Notes under the pieces: model-generated
What the model was told of the DNA's origin: nothing
What the model saw: only the letters and a program-made list of their open reading frames with translations
Databases searched by the model: none
Shown: piece after piece, positions 52,878-61,625 of the stretch
Layout: each line of letters starts with the position of its first letter
Position numbering within the stretch: position 1 is the first letter of the stretch
Assembly (NCBI RefSeq): GCF_007828835.1
Contig: NZ_VIVL01000018.1
Span: 20,652-84,651, forward strand
Length of the DNA: 64,000 nucleotides
Reading direction: 5' to 3'
DNA from: Variovorax beijingensis
Lineage (GTDB): Bacteria > Pseudomonadota > Gammaproteobacteria > Burkholderiales > Burkholderiaceae_C
Program-made: the position numbers and the translations under genes

Positions 52878-53855
52878 ATGAACAAAACCCTTGCCGCTGT
52901 CGCGCCCGGCACATGGCAGCCGCCGCTCACCGCGAAGATGGCCGGCGTGGTCGAGCGCATGGCGCGGGCCGGCCATCCTTCGCTCGACCAGCTCACACCC
53001 GACGAGGCCAAGGCATCCTACGAGAAAGGCGCGGGCGTGCTCGAAGTGCCGAAGCCCGCGCTGGCGCGCGTCGATGATTTCACCATTCCGGCGCGCGATG
53101 GCTTCGCGATTCCTGCGCGGCTCTACGCCCCGTCGGCAACGGCGGTGCTGCCGGCGCTGATGTATTTCCATGGCGGCGGCTTCACGGTCGGCAACATCCG
53201 CACGCACGATACGCTGTGCCGCGTGCTGAGCAGCAAGAGCGGCTGCGCGGTGGTGTCGGTCGACTACCGGCTGGCGCCCGCATTCAAGTTTCCGACGGCA
53301 TCGAACGATGCATGGGATGCCTTCGCCTTCCTCGCCCACGAAGGGGGCCGCGTCGGCGTCGACATCGAGCGCCTTGCGGTGGGCGGCGACAGCGCCGGCG
53401 GCACGCTGGCGGCGGTGTGCGCCATTCTCGCGCGCGACGCGGGCCTGCCGCTCGCGCTGCAGATGCTCATCTATCCCGGCACCGCGGCGCACCAGGACAC
53501 GGCCTCGCACCGGCGCTACGCCCATGGCCCGCTGCTGACCAAGGCGCTGATCGACTATTTCTTCGGCCAGTACGTGCGCACGCCGGCCGACCGCGACGAC
53601 TGGCGCTTTGCGCCGCTGCTGGCCGACGACGTCGACGGCGTGGCGCCTGCATGGATCGGCCTGGCCGAATGCGATCCGGTGGTGGACGAGGGCATTGCCT
53701 ACGCCGACAAGCTCCGTGCCGCGGGCGTGGCGGTCGACCTGGAAATCTACCGCGGCGTGATCCACGAATTTCTGAAAATGGGCCGCGCCATCCCCGAGGC
53801 GCTGCAGGCGCAGGACGACGCGGCCCGTGCACTCAAGGACGCACTGAACCCATGA
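52878..53855 (+). CDS. Alpha/beta hydrolase (HSL-type esterase)
   Basis: 325 residues, hormone-sensitive-lipase family. The oxyanion motif HGGGFTVG lies near residues 96-103 (after YF), the nucleophile elbow GGDSAGGTL near 170, the acid in LAECDPVVDEGI, and the His in GVIHEFLKMG. Such esterases hydrolyse short acyl or aryl esters in the cytoplasm. ATG 52878 is used; a TTG two codons upstream is in frame. Its stop overlaps the start of the thioesterase-GNAT fusion by four bases. Divergent from the Fe-ADH gene. Confidence 0.93.
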   Translation: MNKTLAAVAPGTWQPPLTAKMAGVVERMARAGHPSLDQLTPDEAKASYEKGAGVLEVPKPALARVDDFTIPARDGFAIPARLYAPSATAVLPALMYFHGGGFTVGNIRTHDTLCRVLSSKSGCAVVSVDYRLAPAFKFPTASNDAWDAFAFLAHEGGRVGVDIERLAVGGDSAGGTLAAVCAILARDAGLPLALQMLIYPGTAAHQDTASHRRYAHGPLLTKALIDYFFGQYVRTPADRDDWRFAPLLADDVDGVAPAWIGLAECDPVVDEGIAYADKLRAAGVAVDLEIYRGVIHEFLKMGRAIPEALQAQDDAARALKDALNP

Positions 53856-54730
53856 CCGACGAAGCCACGCCCCAACGAAAAGACTTTCGCTTCTTTCACC
53901 GCCTGCGCGTGCGCTGGGCCGAAGTCGACATGCAGAAGATCGTATTCAATGCACACTACCTGATGTACTTCGACACCGCCATTGCCGACTACTGGCGTGC
54001 GCTCGCGCTGCCGTACGAAGAGGCCATGCATGCGCTGGGCGGCGACCTCTACGTGCGCAAGGCCACGGTCGACTTTCGCGCCTCCGCGCGTATGGACGAC
54101 GTGATCGACGTGGGCATGAAGTGCGCGCGCATTGGCAATTCGTCCATCGTCTTCGAGGGCGCGCTGTTCCGGCAGAACCAGTACCTGGTGGGCTGCGAAC
54201 TCGTCTATGTGTTTGCCGACCCGGCCACGCAAACCTCGAAGCCGGTGCCGCCTGCCTTGCGCGAAATCCTCACGGGCTTCGAGGCCGGCGAGCCGATGCG
54301 CACGGTGGAAACGGGCGGCTGGAAAACGCTGGGCGAAGGCGCGGGTGCGCTGCGGCGCGCGGTCTTCATCGAGGAGCAGAACATTCCCAAGGAACTGGAG
54401 TGGGACGCGCACGATGCCGTGGTGCTGCATGCGGTGGCCCGCAACCGGCTCGGCCAGGTGATCGCGACCGGCCGGCTGCTCGACGCGGTCGACGGCACGG
54501 CCATGCTCGGCCGCATGGCCGTGCACCGCGCGCTGCGCAGCGGCGGCCACGGTGCCGCCGTGATGCAGGCGTTGGAGGCGGCCGCCAAGGCGCGCGGCGA
54601 CCGCGAGATCGGCCTGCATGCGCAGCGCAGCGCCGAGCGCTTCTATGCGCGGCTGGGCTACGCCGTGCATGGCGAGCCTTTCGAGGAAGCCGGCATTCCG
54701 CACATCGAGATGCGCCGCACGCTGGCCTGA
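53852..54730 (+). CDS. YbgC/FadM-type acyl-CoA thioesterase fused to GNAT acetyltransferase
   Basis: 292-residue two-domain protein. Residues about 12-145 are a hotdog thioesterase: RVRWAEVDMQKIVFNAHYL carries the usual catalytic Asp of the 4-hydroxybenzoyl-CoA thioesterase family, and GNSSIVFEGALFRQNQ the following strand. Residues about 155-290 are a GNAT fold with FIEEQNIPKELEWD, an acetyl-CoA loop RSGGHGAA and FYARLGYAVHG. A linked hydrolysis/transfer of acyl groups is possible. The fusion is unbroken in frame from 53852 to 54730. Coupled by ATGA to the esterase gene, which makes an acyl-ester processing unit plausible. Confidence 0.9.
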   Translation: MTDEATPQRKDFRFFHRLRVRWAEVDMQKIVFNAHYLMYFDTAIADYWRALALPYEEAMHALGGDLYVRKATVDFRASARMDDVIDVGMKCARIGNSSIVFEGALFRQNQYLVGCELVYVFADPATQTSKPVPPALREILTGFEAGEPMRTVETGGWKTLGEGAGALRRAVFIEEQNIPKELEWDAHDAVVLHAVARNRLGQVIATGRLLDAVDGTAMLGRMAVHRALRSGGHGAAVMQALEAAAKARGDREIGLHAQRSAERFYARLGYAVHGEPFEEAGIPHIEMRRTLA

Positions 54731-54751
54731 TCGCAGCGCCCGAGACGGCGC

Positions 54752-55624
54752 TCAATAGCGCGCCGGCGGATCGGGCACGTAGCCCATCTCCGAACCCGGG
54801 AAGGCGGACGGGCCCTCGGGGCGCGGCCAGCGAGCGGGTGGAGGCACCGGAATCACACCCGCGGCAATGAGGTTCTCGCGGCTGTCGTAGCGGATGCGAA
54901 CCACCTCGTCGGGCGTGGACTGTGCGCGTTCGAAGGTGGTGTGGCCTACGTGCGAGGTCTCGCGCCGGCCGTGGGCGGTGCCCAGGCTCGGGCTGGGCGG
55001 CGATGGCCGGGCCAGGCTGCCTTTCGCCGATGCGGCGGATTCAGCGCCCAAGGCGCTGTCGGCGGAGCGGGCCTGTGCGGCAGGTGCAGCGGGTGCGGCC
55101 TCCGCCACCGCCGGCGGCAGCGAAGGCGGCTCGGGCACACGCTCGCGGAACATCGCGACGCCGATCACGCCCACGTCGTCCGGCCGCCCGGTGCGGCTTG
55201 CGTACGAATTGCCGATGGAGGTGAATTCGAAGGCCGCGATCTGCGAATCGCTCTTGCGCCAGCCGGTGATGTCGCTGCGCTCGCCACCGGAAAACACATA
55301 GCCGTTCTGCAGCACGCCCGCGGTTTCGCCGGTCACGATGTTGACGCCGTCCACCGACATCACGGCCATGACGCGTTCGCCCACCGCATTGCGCGCGCGG
55401 ATCGCGTAGCGCGTGCCGGGCCGGCCCGCTACCCAGTATTCGCCGCGGTGGCGGTAGATCGGCAGTTCGCGGCCGCTCGCGCGGTCGACCACGCTGAGCT
55501 GCATCAGCGAACCGATGCGGTTGAAGGTCGAAGGCGGCGGCCGCACCGGGCTTTCGGCGCATGCCGGCAGCACGCCCAATGCGGTCCATGCGAGGGCGGT
55601 CGAGAAGAGGAGTCTGCGCTTCAT
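54752..55624 (-). CDS. Hypothetical exported protein
   Basis: 290 residues with a signal sequence (MKRRLLFSTALAWTALGVLPACAES, cleavage or lipid attachment near CAE). The core about 35-165 has a beta-rich pattern (SVVDRASGRELPIYRHRGE, TRYAIRARNAVGERVM, SDITGWRKSDSQIAAFEF). The second half is low complexity, Ala/Pro/Ser-rich, ending in PARWPRPEG and PDPPARY. Family not recognised by me, although homologues are common in Variovorax-type genomes as far as I recall. The cleaved N-end suggests a periplasmic or outer-membrane-attached protein. Convergent with the thioesterase-GNAT gene, 21 bases apart. Confidence 0.8.
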   Translation of the reverse strand: MKRRLLFSTALAWTALGVLPACAESPVRPPPSTFNRIGSLMQLSVVDRASGRELPIYRHRGEYWVAGRPGTRYAIRARNAVGERVMAVMSVDGVNIVTGETAGVLQNGYVFSGGERSDITGWRKSDSQIAAFEFTSIGNSYASRTGRPDDVGVIGVAMFRERVPEPPSLPPAVAEAAPAAPAAQARSADSALGAESAASAKGSLARPSPPSPSLGTAHGRRETSHVGHTTFERAQSTPDEVVRIRYDSRENLIAAGVIPVPPPARWPRPEGPSAFPGSEMGYVPDPPARY

Positions 55625-55774
55625 GATGGTCTTTCCTTGCCAGGAGTGGATCGGTACGGCTTCTACGGAGCAGCGCCGGCGGCAGGGTTAAACGCGCGCA
55701 AGAAAATGGCGCTGCCTCTTTCGGGGCAGCGCCAGGCGTCCAAGTCTTCGGACGCTGGGGGATTCGAAAAAAGA

Positions 55775-56701
55775 CTAGATGTCTTCGAGCAGCGGATACG
55801 GCAGCGGCTCGACCGTGAGCGCCGGCCCGCCGGCGCTGCCCGCATGCAGCCCGCCGGTTTCGAGCGCCGAGATCTGGATCGAGATCAGCGCGGCCCAGCC
55901 GCCGCCGGGCGCCGGCGCGGCCTGCGCCACCGTGCCTACGGGTTGCTCGGCATCACCGGCCGCGAACACTTCCTGCCCGGCGCCGAGGGGTGCATCGGCT
56001 TGCACGAGGTAGGCGCGCCGCTTCAAAGTGCCGCGGAACTGGCTGCGCGCCACGATTTCCTGGCCCGGGTAGCAGCCCTTCTTGAAGTTCACGCCGCCCA
56101 CGGATTCGTAGTTGATCATCTGCGGCACGAAGGCCTCGACCACCGGCGTGGTCACGGTCACGATGCCGCTGCGGACCTCGCTCCATTGCCACAGCTGCGC
56201 ATCGAGCGCCGGACCCGTGGGGGCCGGGCTGCCGGCCGGGGCGATCCACATGGCGCGCGGCACGCCGTCGGCCGGGTAGAGCGACACCGCGCTGACGCCG
56301 TCGCCGATGGCGGTGCGCTGGCCGGGCAGGGCGGTGGCATCGAGGCCGTTGGCCGCCAGCGCGGTGCCGGCAAGGCCATAGAGCGCGAATTGCTCGGTGG
56401 CGTCGGTGAGCCTGGCCTTGGCGCGCAGCACGTACATCGACAGGCGCTTGAGCGTGGCGGCCAGGATGTCGCGGCTGCAGACCAGCAGCACCAGTTCCGG
56501 CTGCGGCCGGATGCCGACGAAGCTGGCGATCACGCGGCCCTTGGCGGTGCAAAGCGCGGCCAGGCGGGCCTCGGTGGCGCCCAGCAGCGCGAAATCCTGG
56601 GTGAGCTGTCCATGCAGGAAGCTGGCGGCATCGGGTCCCTCGGCGCGGATCACGCCAAGGCCGGAAAGAGCGGTAACACCATTGAGAACGGCAGTAGTCA
56701 T
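55775..56701 (-). CDS. ygfZ: Folate-binding YgfZ/GcvT-domain protein
   Basis: 308 residues. The diagnostic motif GCYPGQEIVARSQFRG with a conserved Cys is near residues 212-225; the N-terminal FLHGQLTQDFALLG and AALCTAKGRVIASF are the GcvT-like folate fold. YgfZ/IBA57 proteins assist assembly or repair of 4Fe-4S clusters in a tetrahydrofolate-dependent way. ATG 56701 begins at MTTAVLNGV; the frame upstream is shadow. Divergent from mltG, 124 bases apart; that ygfZ/yceG neighbour arrangement is common in proteobacteria. Confidence 0.95.
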   Translation of the reverse strand: MTTAVLNGVTALSGLGVIRAEGPDAASFLHGQLTQDFALLGATEARLAALCTAKGRVIASFVGIRPQPELVLLVCSRDILAATLKRLSMYVLRAKARLTDATEQFALYGLAGTALAANGLDATALPGQRTAIGDGVSAVSLYPADGVPRAMWIAPAGSPAPTGPALDAQLWQWSEVRSGIVTVTTPVVEAFVPQMINYESVGGVNFKKGCYPGQEIVARSQFRGTLKRRAYLVQADAPLGAGQEVFAAGDAEQPVGTVAQAAPAPGGGWAALISIQISALETGGLHAGSAGGPALTVEPLPYPLLEDI

Positions 56702-56825
56702 CGCTGAATTATCATGGTCGGAGCCGTTCCGTCCGGTCCGCAGGGAATCCCGCCCCGGTTCCCGCAGGGCCACCGACTTTTCGCCCTGATTCGTTTTTCT
56801 TTTCTCCGCTATTTCATCCGGACCC

Positions 56826-57848
56826 GTGCGCCGCTTCTTCCTCACGCTTTTCCTGCTCGCCGCCCTGGCTGCGCTCGGCCTCGGCGCCGCCGGCCTCTGG
56901 TGGGTGCACCAGCCGCTCAAGCTGCCCGCGCCCAGCGTCGATCTTTCCGTGGAACCCGGCACCACGCCGCGCGGCGTTGCGCAGGCGGTGGCCGATACCG
57001 GCACCGAGGTGCAGCCGCAGCTGCTCTATCTCTGGTTCCGCATTTCAGGGCAGGACCGCCAGATCCGCGCCGGCAGCTACGAGCTGGAGCGCGGCATCAC
57101 GCCCAAGATGCTGCTCAACGTGCTGGTGCGCGGCGAGGAGGCCACCCGCAGCATCGTGCTGGTCGAAGGCTGGAACATCCGGCAGGTGCGCGCCGCGCTC
57201 GCCAAGGCCGAACAGCTCAAGCCCGAAACCGTCGGCCTGCCCGACGACGCCCTGATGGCCAAACTCGGCCGGCCCGGCGTGCATCCCGAAGGCCGCTTCT
57301 TCCCCGACACCTACACCTACTCGAAGGGCTCGACCGACATCGCGCTGCTGCAGCGCGCCATGCGGGCCATGGACAAGAAGCTCGAAGCGGCATGGGCCGC
57401 CCGGGCGGCCGATTTGCCGCTTCAATCGGCGGATCAGGCGCTGATCCTGGCCAGCATTGTCGAAAAGGAGACAGGAAAAGCCAAGGACCGCTCCGAGATC
57501 GCCGCCGTTTTCGTCAACCGGCTGCGCGCCGGCATGCCGCTGCAGACCGACCCGACCGTGATCTACGGCCTGGGCACCGCGTTCGACGGCAACCTGCGCA
57601 AGAAGGACCTCTTGACCGACACCCCCTGGAACACCTACACGCGCGGCGGCCTGCCGCCCACACCCATCGCCATGCCGGGCAAGGCGGCGCTGCTGGCGGC
57701 GGTGCAGCCGGCACAGAGCAAGTCGCTGTACTTCGTGTCGCGCGGCGATGGCACCAGCCAGTTCAGCAGTTCGCTCGACGACCACAACCGCGCGGTCAAC
57801 CGCTACCAGCGCGGCGGCGGCGAAACCAAACCGAAAGTTGCGCAATGA
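56826..57848 (+). CDS. mltG: Endolytic murein transglycosylase MltG
   Basis: 340 residues, inner-membrane protein with one N-terminal helix (about 3-26, FLTLFLLAALAALGLGAAGL) and a periplasmic LysM-like domain followed by the catalytic domain. The catalytic Glu sits in ASIVEKETGKAKDRSEIA (about residue 215), and VFVNRLRAGMPLQTDPTVIY and YNTYTRGGLPP-type words are family signatures. It cleaves nascent glycan strands. GTG 56826 is the only start with the full membrane helix. Its ATGA-type overlap (stop at 57848, next ATG 57845) couples it to tmk. Confidence 0.95.
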   Translation: MRRFFLTLFLLAALAALGLGAAGLWWVHQPLKLPAPSVDLSVEPGTTPRGVAQAVADTGTEVQPQLLYLWFRISGQDRQIRAGSYELERGITPKMLLNVLVRGEEATRSIVLVEGWNIRQVRAALAKAEQLKPETVGLPDDALMAKLGRPGVHPEGRFFPDTYTYSKGSTDIALLQRAMRAMDKKLEAAWAARAADLPLQSADQALILASIVEKETGKAKDRSEIAAVFVNRLRAGMPLQTDPTVIYGLGTAFDGNLRKKDLLTDTPWNTYTRGGLPPTPIAMPGKAALLAAVQPAQSKSLYFVSRGDGTSQFSSSLDDHNRAVNRYQRGGGETKPKVAQ

Positions 57849-58504
57849 GTGACGGCCTGTTTCTGACGCTCGAGGGCATCGATGGAGCCGGCAAGTCGAG
57901 CCATCTCGACGCGATGGAGGCGCTCTTCAAGGCCCGCGGTCGCACGGTCGTGCGCACGCGCGAGCCCGGCGGCACGCCGCTCGCCGAAACCCTGCGCGGC
58001 CTGGTTCTCGAACAGCCGATGGACCCGCTGACCGAATCGCTGCTGGTGTTCGCGGCGCGGCGCGACCACATCGTGCAGATCATCGAGCCGGCGCTGGCGC
58101 GCGGCGACGTGGTGCTGTGCGACCGCTTCACCGATGCCACCTTCGCCTACCAGGGCGCGGGCCGCGACTTCGATACGCAAGTGCTGTCGACGCTGGAGCA
58201 ATGGGTGCAGGGGGGCAGGGGAGCGGCAGGGCTGCTGCAGCCCCATATCACGCTCTGGTTCGACCTGGCGCCCGAAATTGCTGCCCGGCGTCTGGCGGGC
58301 GCGCGCCTGCCCGACAAGTTCGAGTCCCAGCCGGTCGAATTCTTCCGGCGCGTCGCGGCGGGCTATGCGGCCCGTGCGGCAGCCGATGCGCCGCGATTCG
58401 TGCGCATCGACGCCAGCCAGACGCGCGACCAGGTCTGGCAGCAGGTCGAGGCGGCGCTCGTTGCGCGCGGCGCGCTGGCACCCGCAGGCGGAGCGCCGCG
58501 ATGA
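57845..58504 (+). CDS. tmk: Thymidylate kinase
   Basis: 219-residue nucleotide kinase that makes dTDP from dTMP. P-loop LEGIDGAGKSSH near residues 9-20, TREPGGTPLAE (phosphate and dTMP contact), and DRFTDATFAYQGAGRD with the conserved DR; the region QPHITLWFDLAPEIA is the core strand before the lid. Acts in the cytoplasm for DNA synthesis. Starts inside the mltG stop and overlaps holB by four bases; the mltG-tmk-holB order is conserved in many beta- and gammaproteobacteria. Confidence 0.97.
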   Translation: MSDGLFLTLEGIDGAGKSSHLDAMEALFKARGRTVVRTREPGGTPLAETLRGLVLEQPMDPLTESLLVFAARRDHIVQIIEPALARGDVVLCDRFTDATFAYQGAGRDFDTQVLSTLEQWVQGGRGAAGLLQPHITLWFDLAPEIAARRLAGARLPDKFESQPVEFFRRVAAGYAARAAADAPRFVRIDASQTRDQVWQQVEAALVARGALAPAGGAPR

Positions 58505-59523
58505 GCACGCCCGCGCTTTCGCCCTGGTTGCATCGGCCGCTCGCGGAACTGCTGCGCCAGCGCGGCCATGCGTGGCTGCTGCAGGGGCCGTCGGGACTTG
58601 GCCAATACGAACTCGCGCTCGCGCTTGCCGCGGCCTGGCTGTGCGAACAGCCCAACAAGGAGGAGGGCGGCACCGCCTGCGGCCATTGCCCGAGCTGCCA
58701 CGCCATCGAGGTGCGCACCCACGCCGACCTTTGCGTGCTGATGCCCGAGGTCGCCATGCAGGAGCTTGGCTGGCCGCTCGACGAAAAGGCGCAGGCCGAC
58801 ATCGACGACAAGAAGCGCAAGCCCAGCCGCGAGATCCGCGTCGAGGCCATGCGCGATGCCGTCGGCTTTGCCCAGCGCACCAGCGCGCGCGGCCGCGGCA
58901 AGGCGGTGCTGGTGTATCCCGCCGAGCGCATGAACACCATCACCGCCAATGCGCTGCTCAAGACGCTCGAGGAGCCGGTCGGCGACGTGCGCTTCGTGCT
59001 CGCCAGCGAGGCGGCCTGGCAATTGCTGCCGACCATCCGCAGCCGCTGCCTGGGCTTCACGCTGCCCTGGCCCGAGACGGCCGAGGCCGAAGCCTGGCTG
59101 GCCGCGCAGGACGTGCCCGCCGCCGATGCCGCCGCATTGCTGCGCGCCGCCGGCGGGCGCCCTAGCGATGCCTTGCGGCTTGCGCGCTCCGGCCAGTCGC
59201 CCAGGGCCTGGTCGCTCTTGCCCAAGGCCGTTTCGCGCGGCGACGTGGCCGCGCTTGCGGACCAGTCGCCATCGCAGGCCATCGGCTCGCTGCAAAAGCT
59301 TTGCCACGACCTGATGGCCGTTGGCAGCGGCGCCGCGCCGCGCTTCTTCGATGCCGCCGACCTGCCGCCCGCGGTACCTTCGCACCTGGCGCTCGCGCGC
59401 TGGTCGAAGTCGCTCGCGAACGCGGCCAGGACCGCCGAACACCCCTTCAATGCGGGCCTGATGCTGGAAGCGCTTGTGAGCGAAGCGCGAACCACCCTAA
59501 ACTCTGCTGCTCGCCGCCCATGA
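58501..59523 (+). CDS. holB: DNA polymerase III subunit delta prime
   Basis: 340 residues of the clamp-loader delta prime. The P-loop is degenerate (LLQGPSGLGQYELA, no Lys), as known for delta prime, which does not bind ATP. A zinc module is made by Cys in AWLCEQPN and by CGHCPSC near 60-67; ADLCVLMPE and ANALLKTLEEP are the RFC-box regions that contact delta and the clamp. It is the structural stator of the clamp loader. Overlaps tmk upstream (ATGA) and the PilZ gene downstream (ATGA). Confidence 0.95.
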   Translation: MSTPALSPWLHRPLAELLRQRGHAWLLQGPSGLGQYELALALAAAWLCEQPNKEEGGTACGHCPSCHAIEVRTHADLCVLMPEVAMQELGWPLDEKAQADIDDKKRKPSREIRVEAMRDAVGFAQRTSARGRGKAVLVYPAERMNTITANALLKTLEEPVGDVRFVLASEAAWQLLPTIRSRCLGFTLPWPETAEAEAWLAAQDVPAADAAALLRAAGGRPSDALRLARSGQSPRAWSLLPKAVSRGDVAALADQSPSQAIGSLQKLCHDLMAVGSGAAPRFFDAADLPPAVPSHLALARWSKSLANAARTAEHPFNAGLMLEALVSEARTTLNSAARRP

Positions 59524-59900
59524 ACCAACCAGCCGCACCCGCACCCGCCGCCCCGGCGCCTCAACGGCCGAGCGTGATTCAGCTCGCCATCAAGGAAAAG
59601 GGCGCGCTCTATGCCGCCTACATTCCGCTCTTTGCCGAAGGCGGCATCTTCATTCCGACCACGCGCGAATACCGGCTGGGCGACGATGTCTACGTGCTGC
59701 TGACCCTCCCTGAAGACCCGCAGCGCTACCCGGTGGCCGGCAAGGTCGCATGGATCACGCCGCAGCGCGCCGCGGGCAACCGGGCACCGGGCGTGGGCAT
59801 CCGTTTTCCGTCGGACGAGAAATCGCGCCAGCTCAAGGCCCGCATCGAAGCGGCGCTCGGCGGCTCGATGGCTTCCGACCGGCCAACACAAACCATTTAG
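59520..59900 (+). CDS. PilZ domain protein
   Basis: 126 residues with a proline/alanine-rich lead (about 1-15). The PilZ core RPSVIQLAIKEKGALYAAYIP begins near 17 and ends with GVGIRFPSDEKSRQL; the canonical RxxxR of c-di-GMP binding is not evident, so this resembles the PilZ variant of type IV pilus biogenesis (P. aeruginosa PilZ), often found next to holB and tatD. Expected partner is PilF/FimX; no pilus genes are nearby. Overlaps holB by four bases. Confidence 0.93.
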   Translation: MNQPAAPAPAAPAPQRPSVIQLAIKEKGALYAAYIPLFAEGGIFIPTTREYRLGDDVYVLLTLPEDPQRYPVAGKVAWITPQRAAGNRAPGVGIRFPSDEKSRQLKARIEAALGGSMASDRPTQTI

Positions 59901-59985
59901 CTCGCCCCCAGGCTGCGCGCACTTCGTGTCGCTACGCCCACCCCCTACCGGGGGCCATACCAGCGGCCCGGCAGAGCCGGTTCCG
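59901..59985. repeat. Comamonadaceae-type intergenic repeat with hairpins
   Basis: The gap between the PilZ and TatD genes begins with a C-rich stretch (CTCGCCCCCAGGCTGCGCGC) and holds stems CCCCC-TACC-GGGGG (59941-59954) and CCGGC-AGA-GCCGG (59968-59980). Its wording matches intergenic repetitive elements I recall from Variovorax and relatives. Only one copy is in this window, so the call rests on recollection and on the stems. Confidence 0.45.
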
Positions 59986-60029
59986 CGGTATTTCTGGAAT
60001 GGGGCCAGCCGCCGCTCCTCTGACACGAC

Positions 60030-60839
60030 ATGTTCACCGATTCCCACTGCCACCTCACTTTCCCCGAGTTCGCGGACCAGATGCCGCAAATCCGCGCCGC
60101 CATGGCCGAGGCGCAGGTCGACCGGGCCCTGTGCATCTGCACCAAGCTCGAGGAGTTCGACGATGTGCAGGCGCTGGCTGCGCGCTACGACAACTTCTGG
60201 GCCAGCGTCGGCGTGCACCCCGACAACGAGGACATCGCCGAGCCCACGGTGGACGACCTGGTGCGCCGCGCAGCCTTGCCCCGCGTGGTGGCCATCGGAG
60301 AAACCGGGCTCGACTACTACCAGATGGAAGAGCGCAAGGGCGGGCGCAGCATTGCCGACATGGAGTGGCAGCGCGACCGCTTCCGCGTGCACATCCGCGC
60401 CGCGCAGCAAACCCGCATGCCGCTGGTCATCCACACGCGCGAAGCCTCGGCCGACACGCTGGCCATCCTCAAGGAGGAGGGCGAAGACGGCGCCGGCAAG
60501 GCCGCCGGCGGCGTGTTCCATTGCTTCACCGAGACCGCCGAAGTGGCCCGCGCCGCGCTCGACCTGGGCTTTTATATTTCCTTTTCGGGCATCCTGACCT
60601 TCAAGAAGGCGCAGGACCTGCGCGACGTGGCGGCCTTCGTGCCGCTCGACCGCATGCTGATCGAAACCGACAGCCCGTACCTGGCGCCCGTGCCGTACCG
60701 CGGCAAGACCAACAATCCATCCTACGTGCCCTTTGTGGCGAAGCAGATCGCCGAACTGCGCAAGCTGCCGCTCGAAGCCGTGGCCGAGGCCACGAGCCAC
60801 AACTTCGAAGCGCTGTTCAAGGGAGTAAAAGAAAAATGA
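60030..60839 (+). CDS. tatD: TatD family metal-dependent hydrolase
   Basis: 269-residue TIM-barrel deoxyribonuclease-like enzyme. Metal ligands: HCH in TDSHCHLTFPE, Glu in GETGLDYYQM, His in VIHTREASAD, His in FHCFTETAE, Asp in ETDSPYLAP. Members are 3'-5' DNases or RNA-end processing enzymes. The start ATG 60030 is the only one with the full first strand. 129 bases after the PilZ gene, with a repeat element between. The stop overlaps the ankyrin gene's ATG by four bases, an unusual partner for tatD. Confidence 0.95.
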   Translation: MFTDSHCHLTFPEFADQMPQIRAAMAEAQVDRALCICTKLEEFDDVQALAARYDNFWASVGVHPDNEDIAEPTVDDLVRRAALPRVVAIGETGLDYYQMEERKGGRSIADMEWQRDRFRVHIRAAQQTRMPLVIHTREASADTLAILKEEGEDGAGKAAGGVFHCFTETAEVARAALDLGFYISFSGILTFKKAQDLRDVAAFVPLDRMLIETDSPYLAPVPYRGKTNNPSYVPFVAKQIAELRKLPLEAVAEATSHNFEALFKGVKEK

Positions 60840-61513
60840 AGAAGTACATTAAAAAGCTGTTGTATCTCGTTGTTGTTACAGCAACTTTCTCCGCGAACGC
60901 TGGTTCTTTCGAGGACTTCTTCCGGGCCGTGCGCGCAGACAACCCCAGCGGCGTGCGCACCTTATTGAACCGCGGTTTCGACCCCAACACACGCGACGAG
61001 CACGGCCAAACCGGCCTGATCATTGCGCTGCGCGAACCGTCCCCCAAGGTGGTCCAGGTGCTGCTCGAATCGCCACAGACCGACGTCGACCTGGCCAATG
61101 CCAAGGACGAAACCCCGCTGATGCTGGCCGCCATCAAAGGCCAGCAGGACGTGGTCGCGCAGCTGCTCAAGCGCGACGCCGCCGTCAACAAGACCGGCTG
61201 GACGCCGCTGCACTACGCCGCGAGCAGCGGCCAGCTGAGCATCATGAAGGTGCTGCTCGACAATTTCGCCTTCATCGATGCGCAATCGCCCAACGGCACC
61301 ACGCCGCTCATGATGGCCGCGATGTACGGCTCGACCGAGGCCGTGAAGCTCCTGCTGGCCGAAGGCGCGGACACCACGATGAAGAACCAGCTCGGCATGA
61401 CGGCCGTCGACTTCGCGAACAAGGCCAACCGTCCGGAAGCCGCGCAGCTGATCGCGGCTGCGGCTGGCGCCAAGGCCGATTCCAAGGCCATTCCGAAGGA
61501 TGGCAAATGGTGA
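60836..61513 (+). CDS. Exported ankyrin-repeat protein
   Basis: 225 residues with an AT-rich start and a signal peptide (KKLLYLVVVTATFSANAG, cleavage near ANA-G). Five ankyrin-type helix-turn-helix repeats follow from about 40: NGTTPLMMAAMYGSTEAVKL is the clearest, with KDETPLMLAAIKGQQDVVAQL and GWTPLHYAASSGQLSIMKVL close to consensus. The C-terminus is Ala/Lys-rich. Such exported ankyrins often act as protein-binding partners or as immunity or catalase-linked proteins (AnkB). GGGAG precedes the ATG, which overlaps tatD by four bases. Confidence 0.93.
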   Translation: MKKYIKKLLYLVVVTATFSANAGSFEDFFRAVRADNPSGVRTLLNRGFDPNTRDEHGQTGLIIALREPSPKVVQVLLESPQTDVDLANAKDETPLMLAAIKGQQDVVAQLLKRDAAVNKTGWTPLHYAASSGQLSIMKVLLDNFAFIDAQSPNGTTPLMMAAMYGSTEAVKLLLAEGADTTMKNQLGMTAVDFANKANRPEAAQLIAAAAGAKADSKAIPKDGKW

Positions 61514-61625
61514 GCTTCCATACGCTCCATTGAGGGCCGATCCGCCGCATCGGCAGGCCCGGGAAAACGCCAAAAAAAGGGCGCCCGCGCCTCGTGCGAG
61601 ACTCTGCGCTGAAGGAGAAGCAGAG

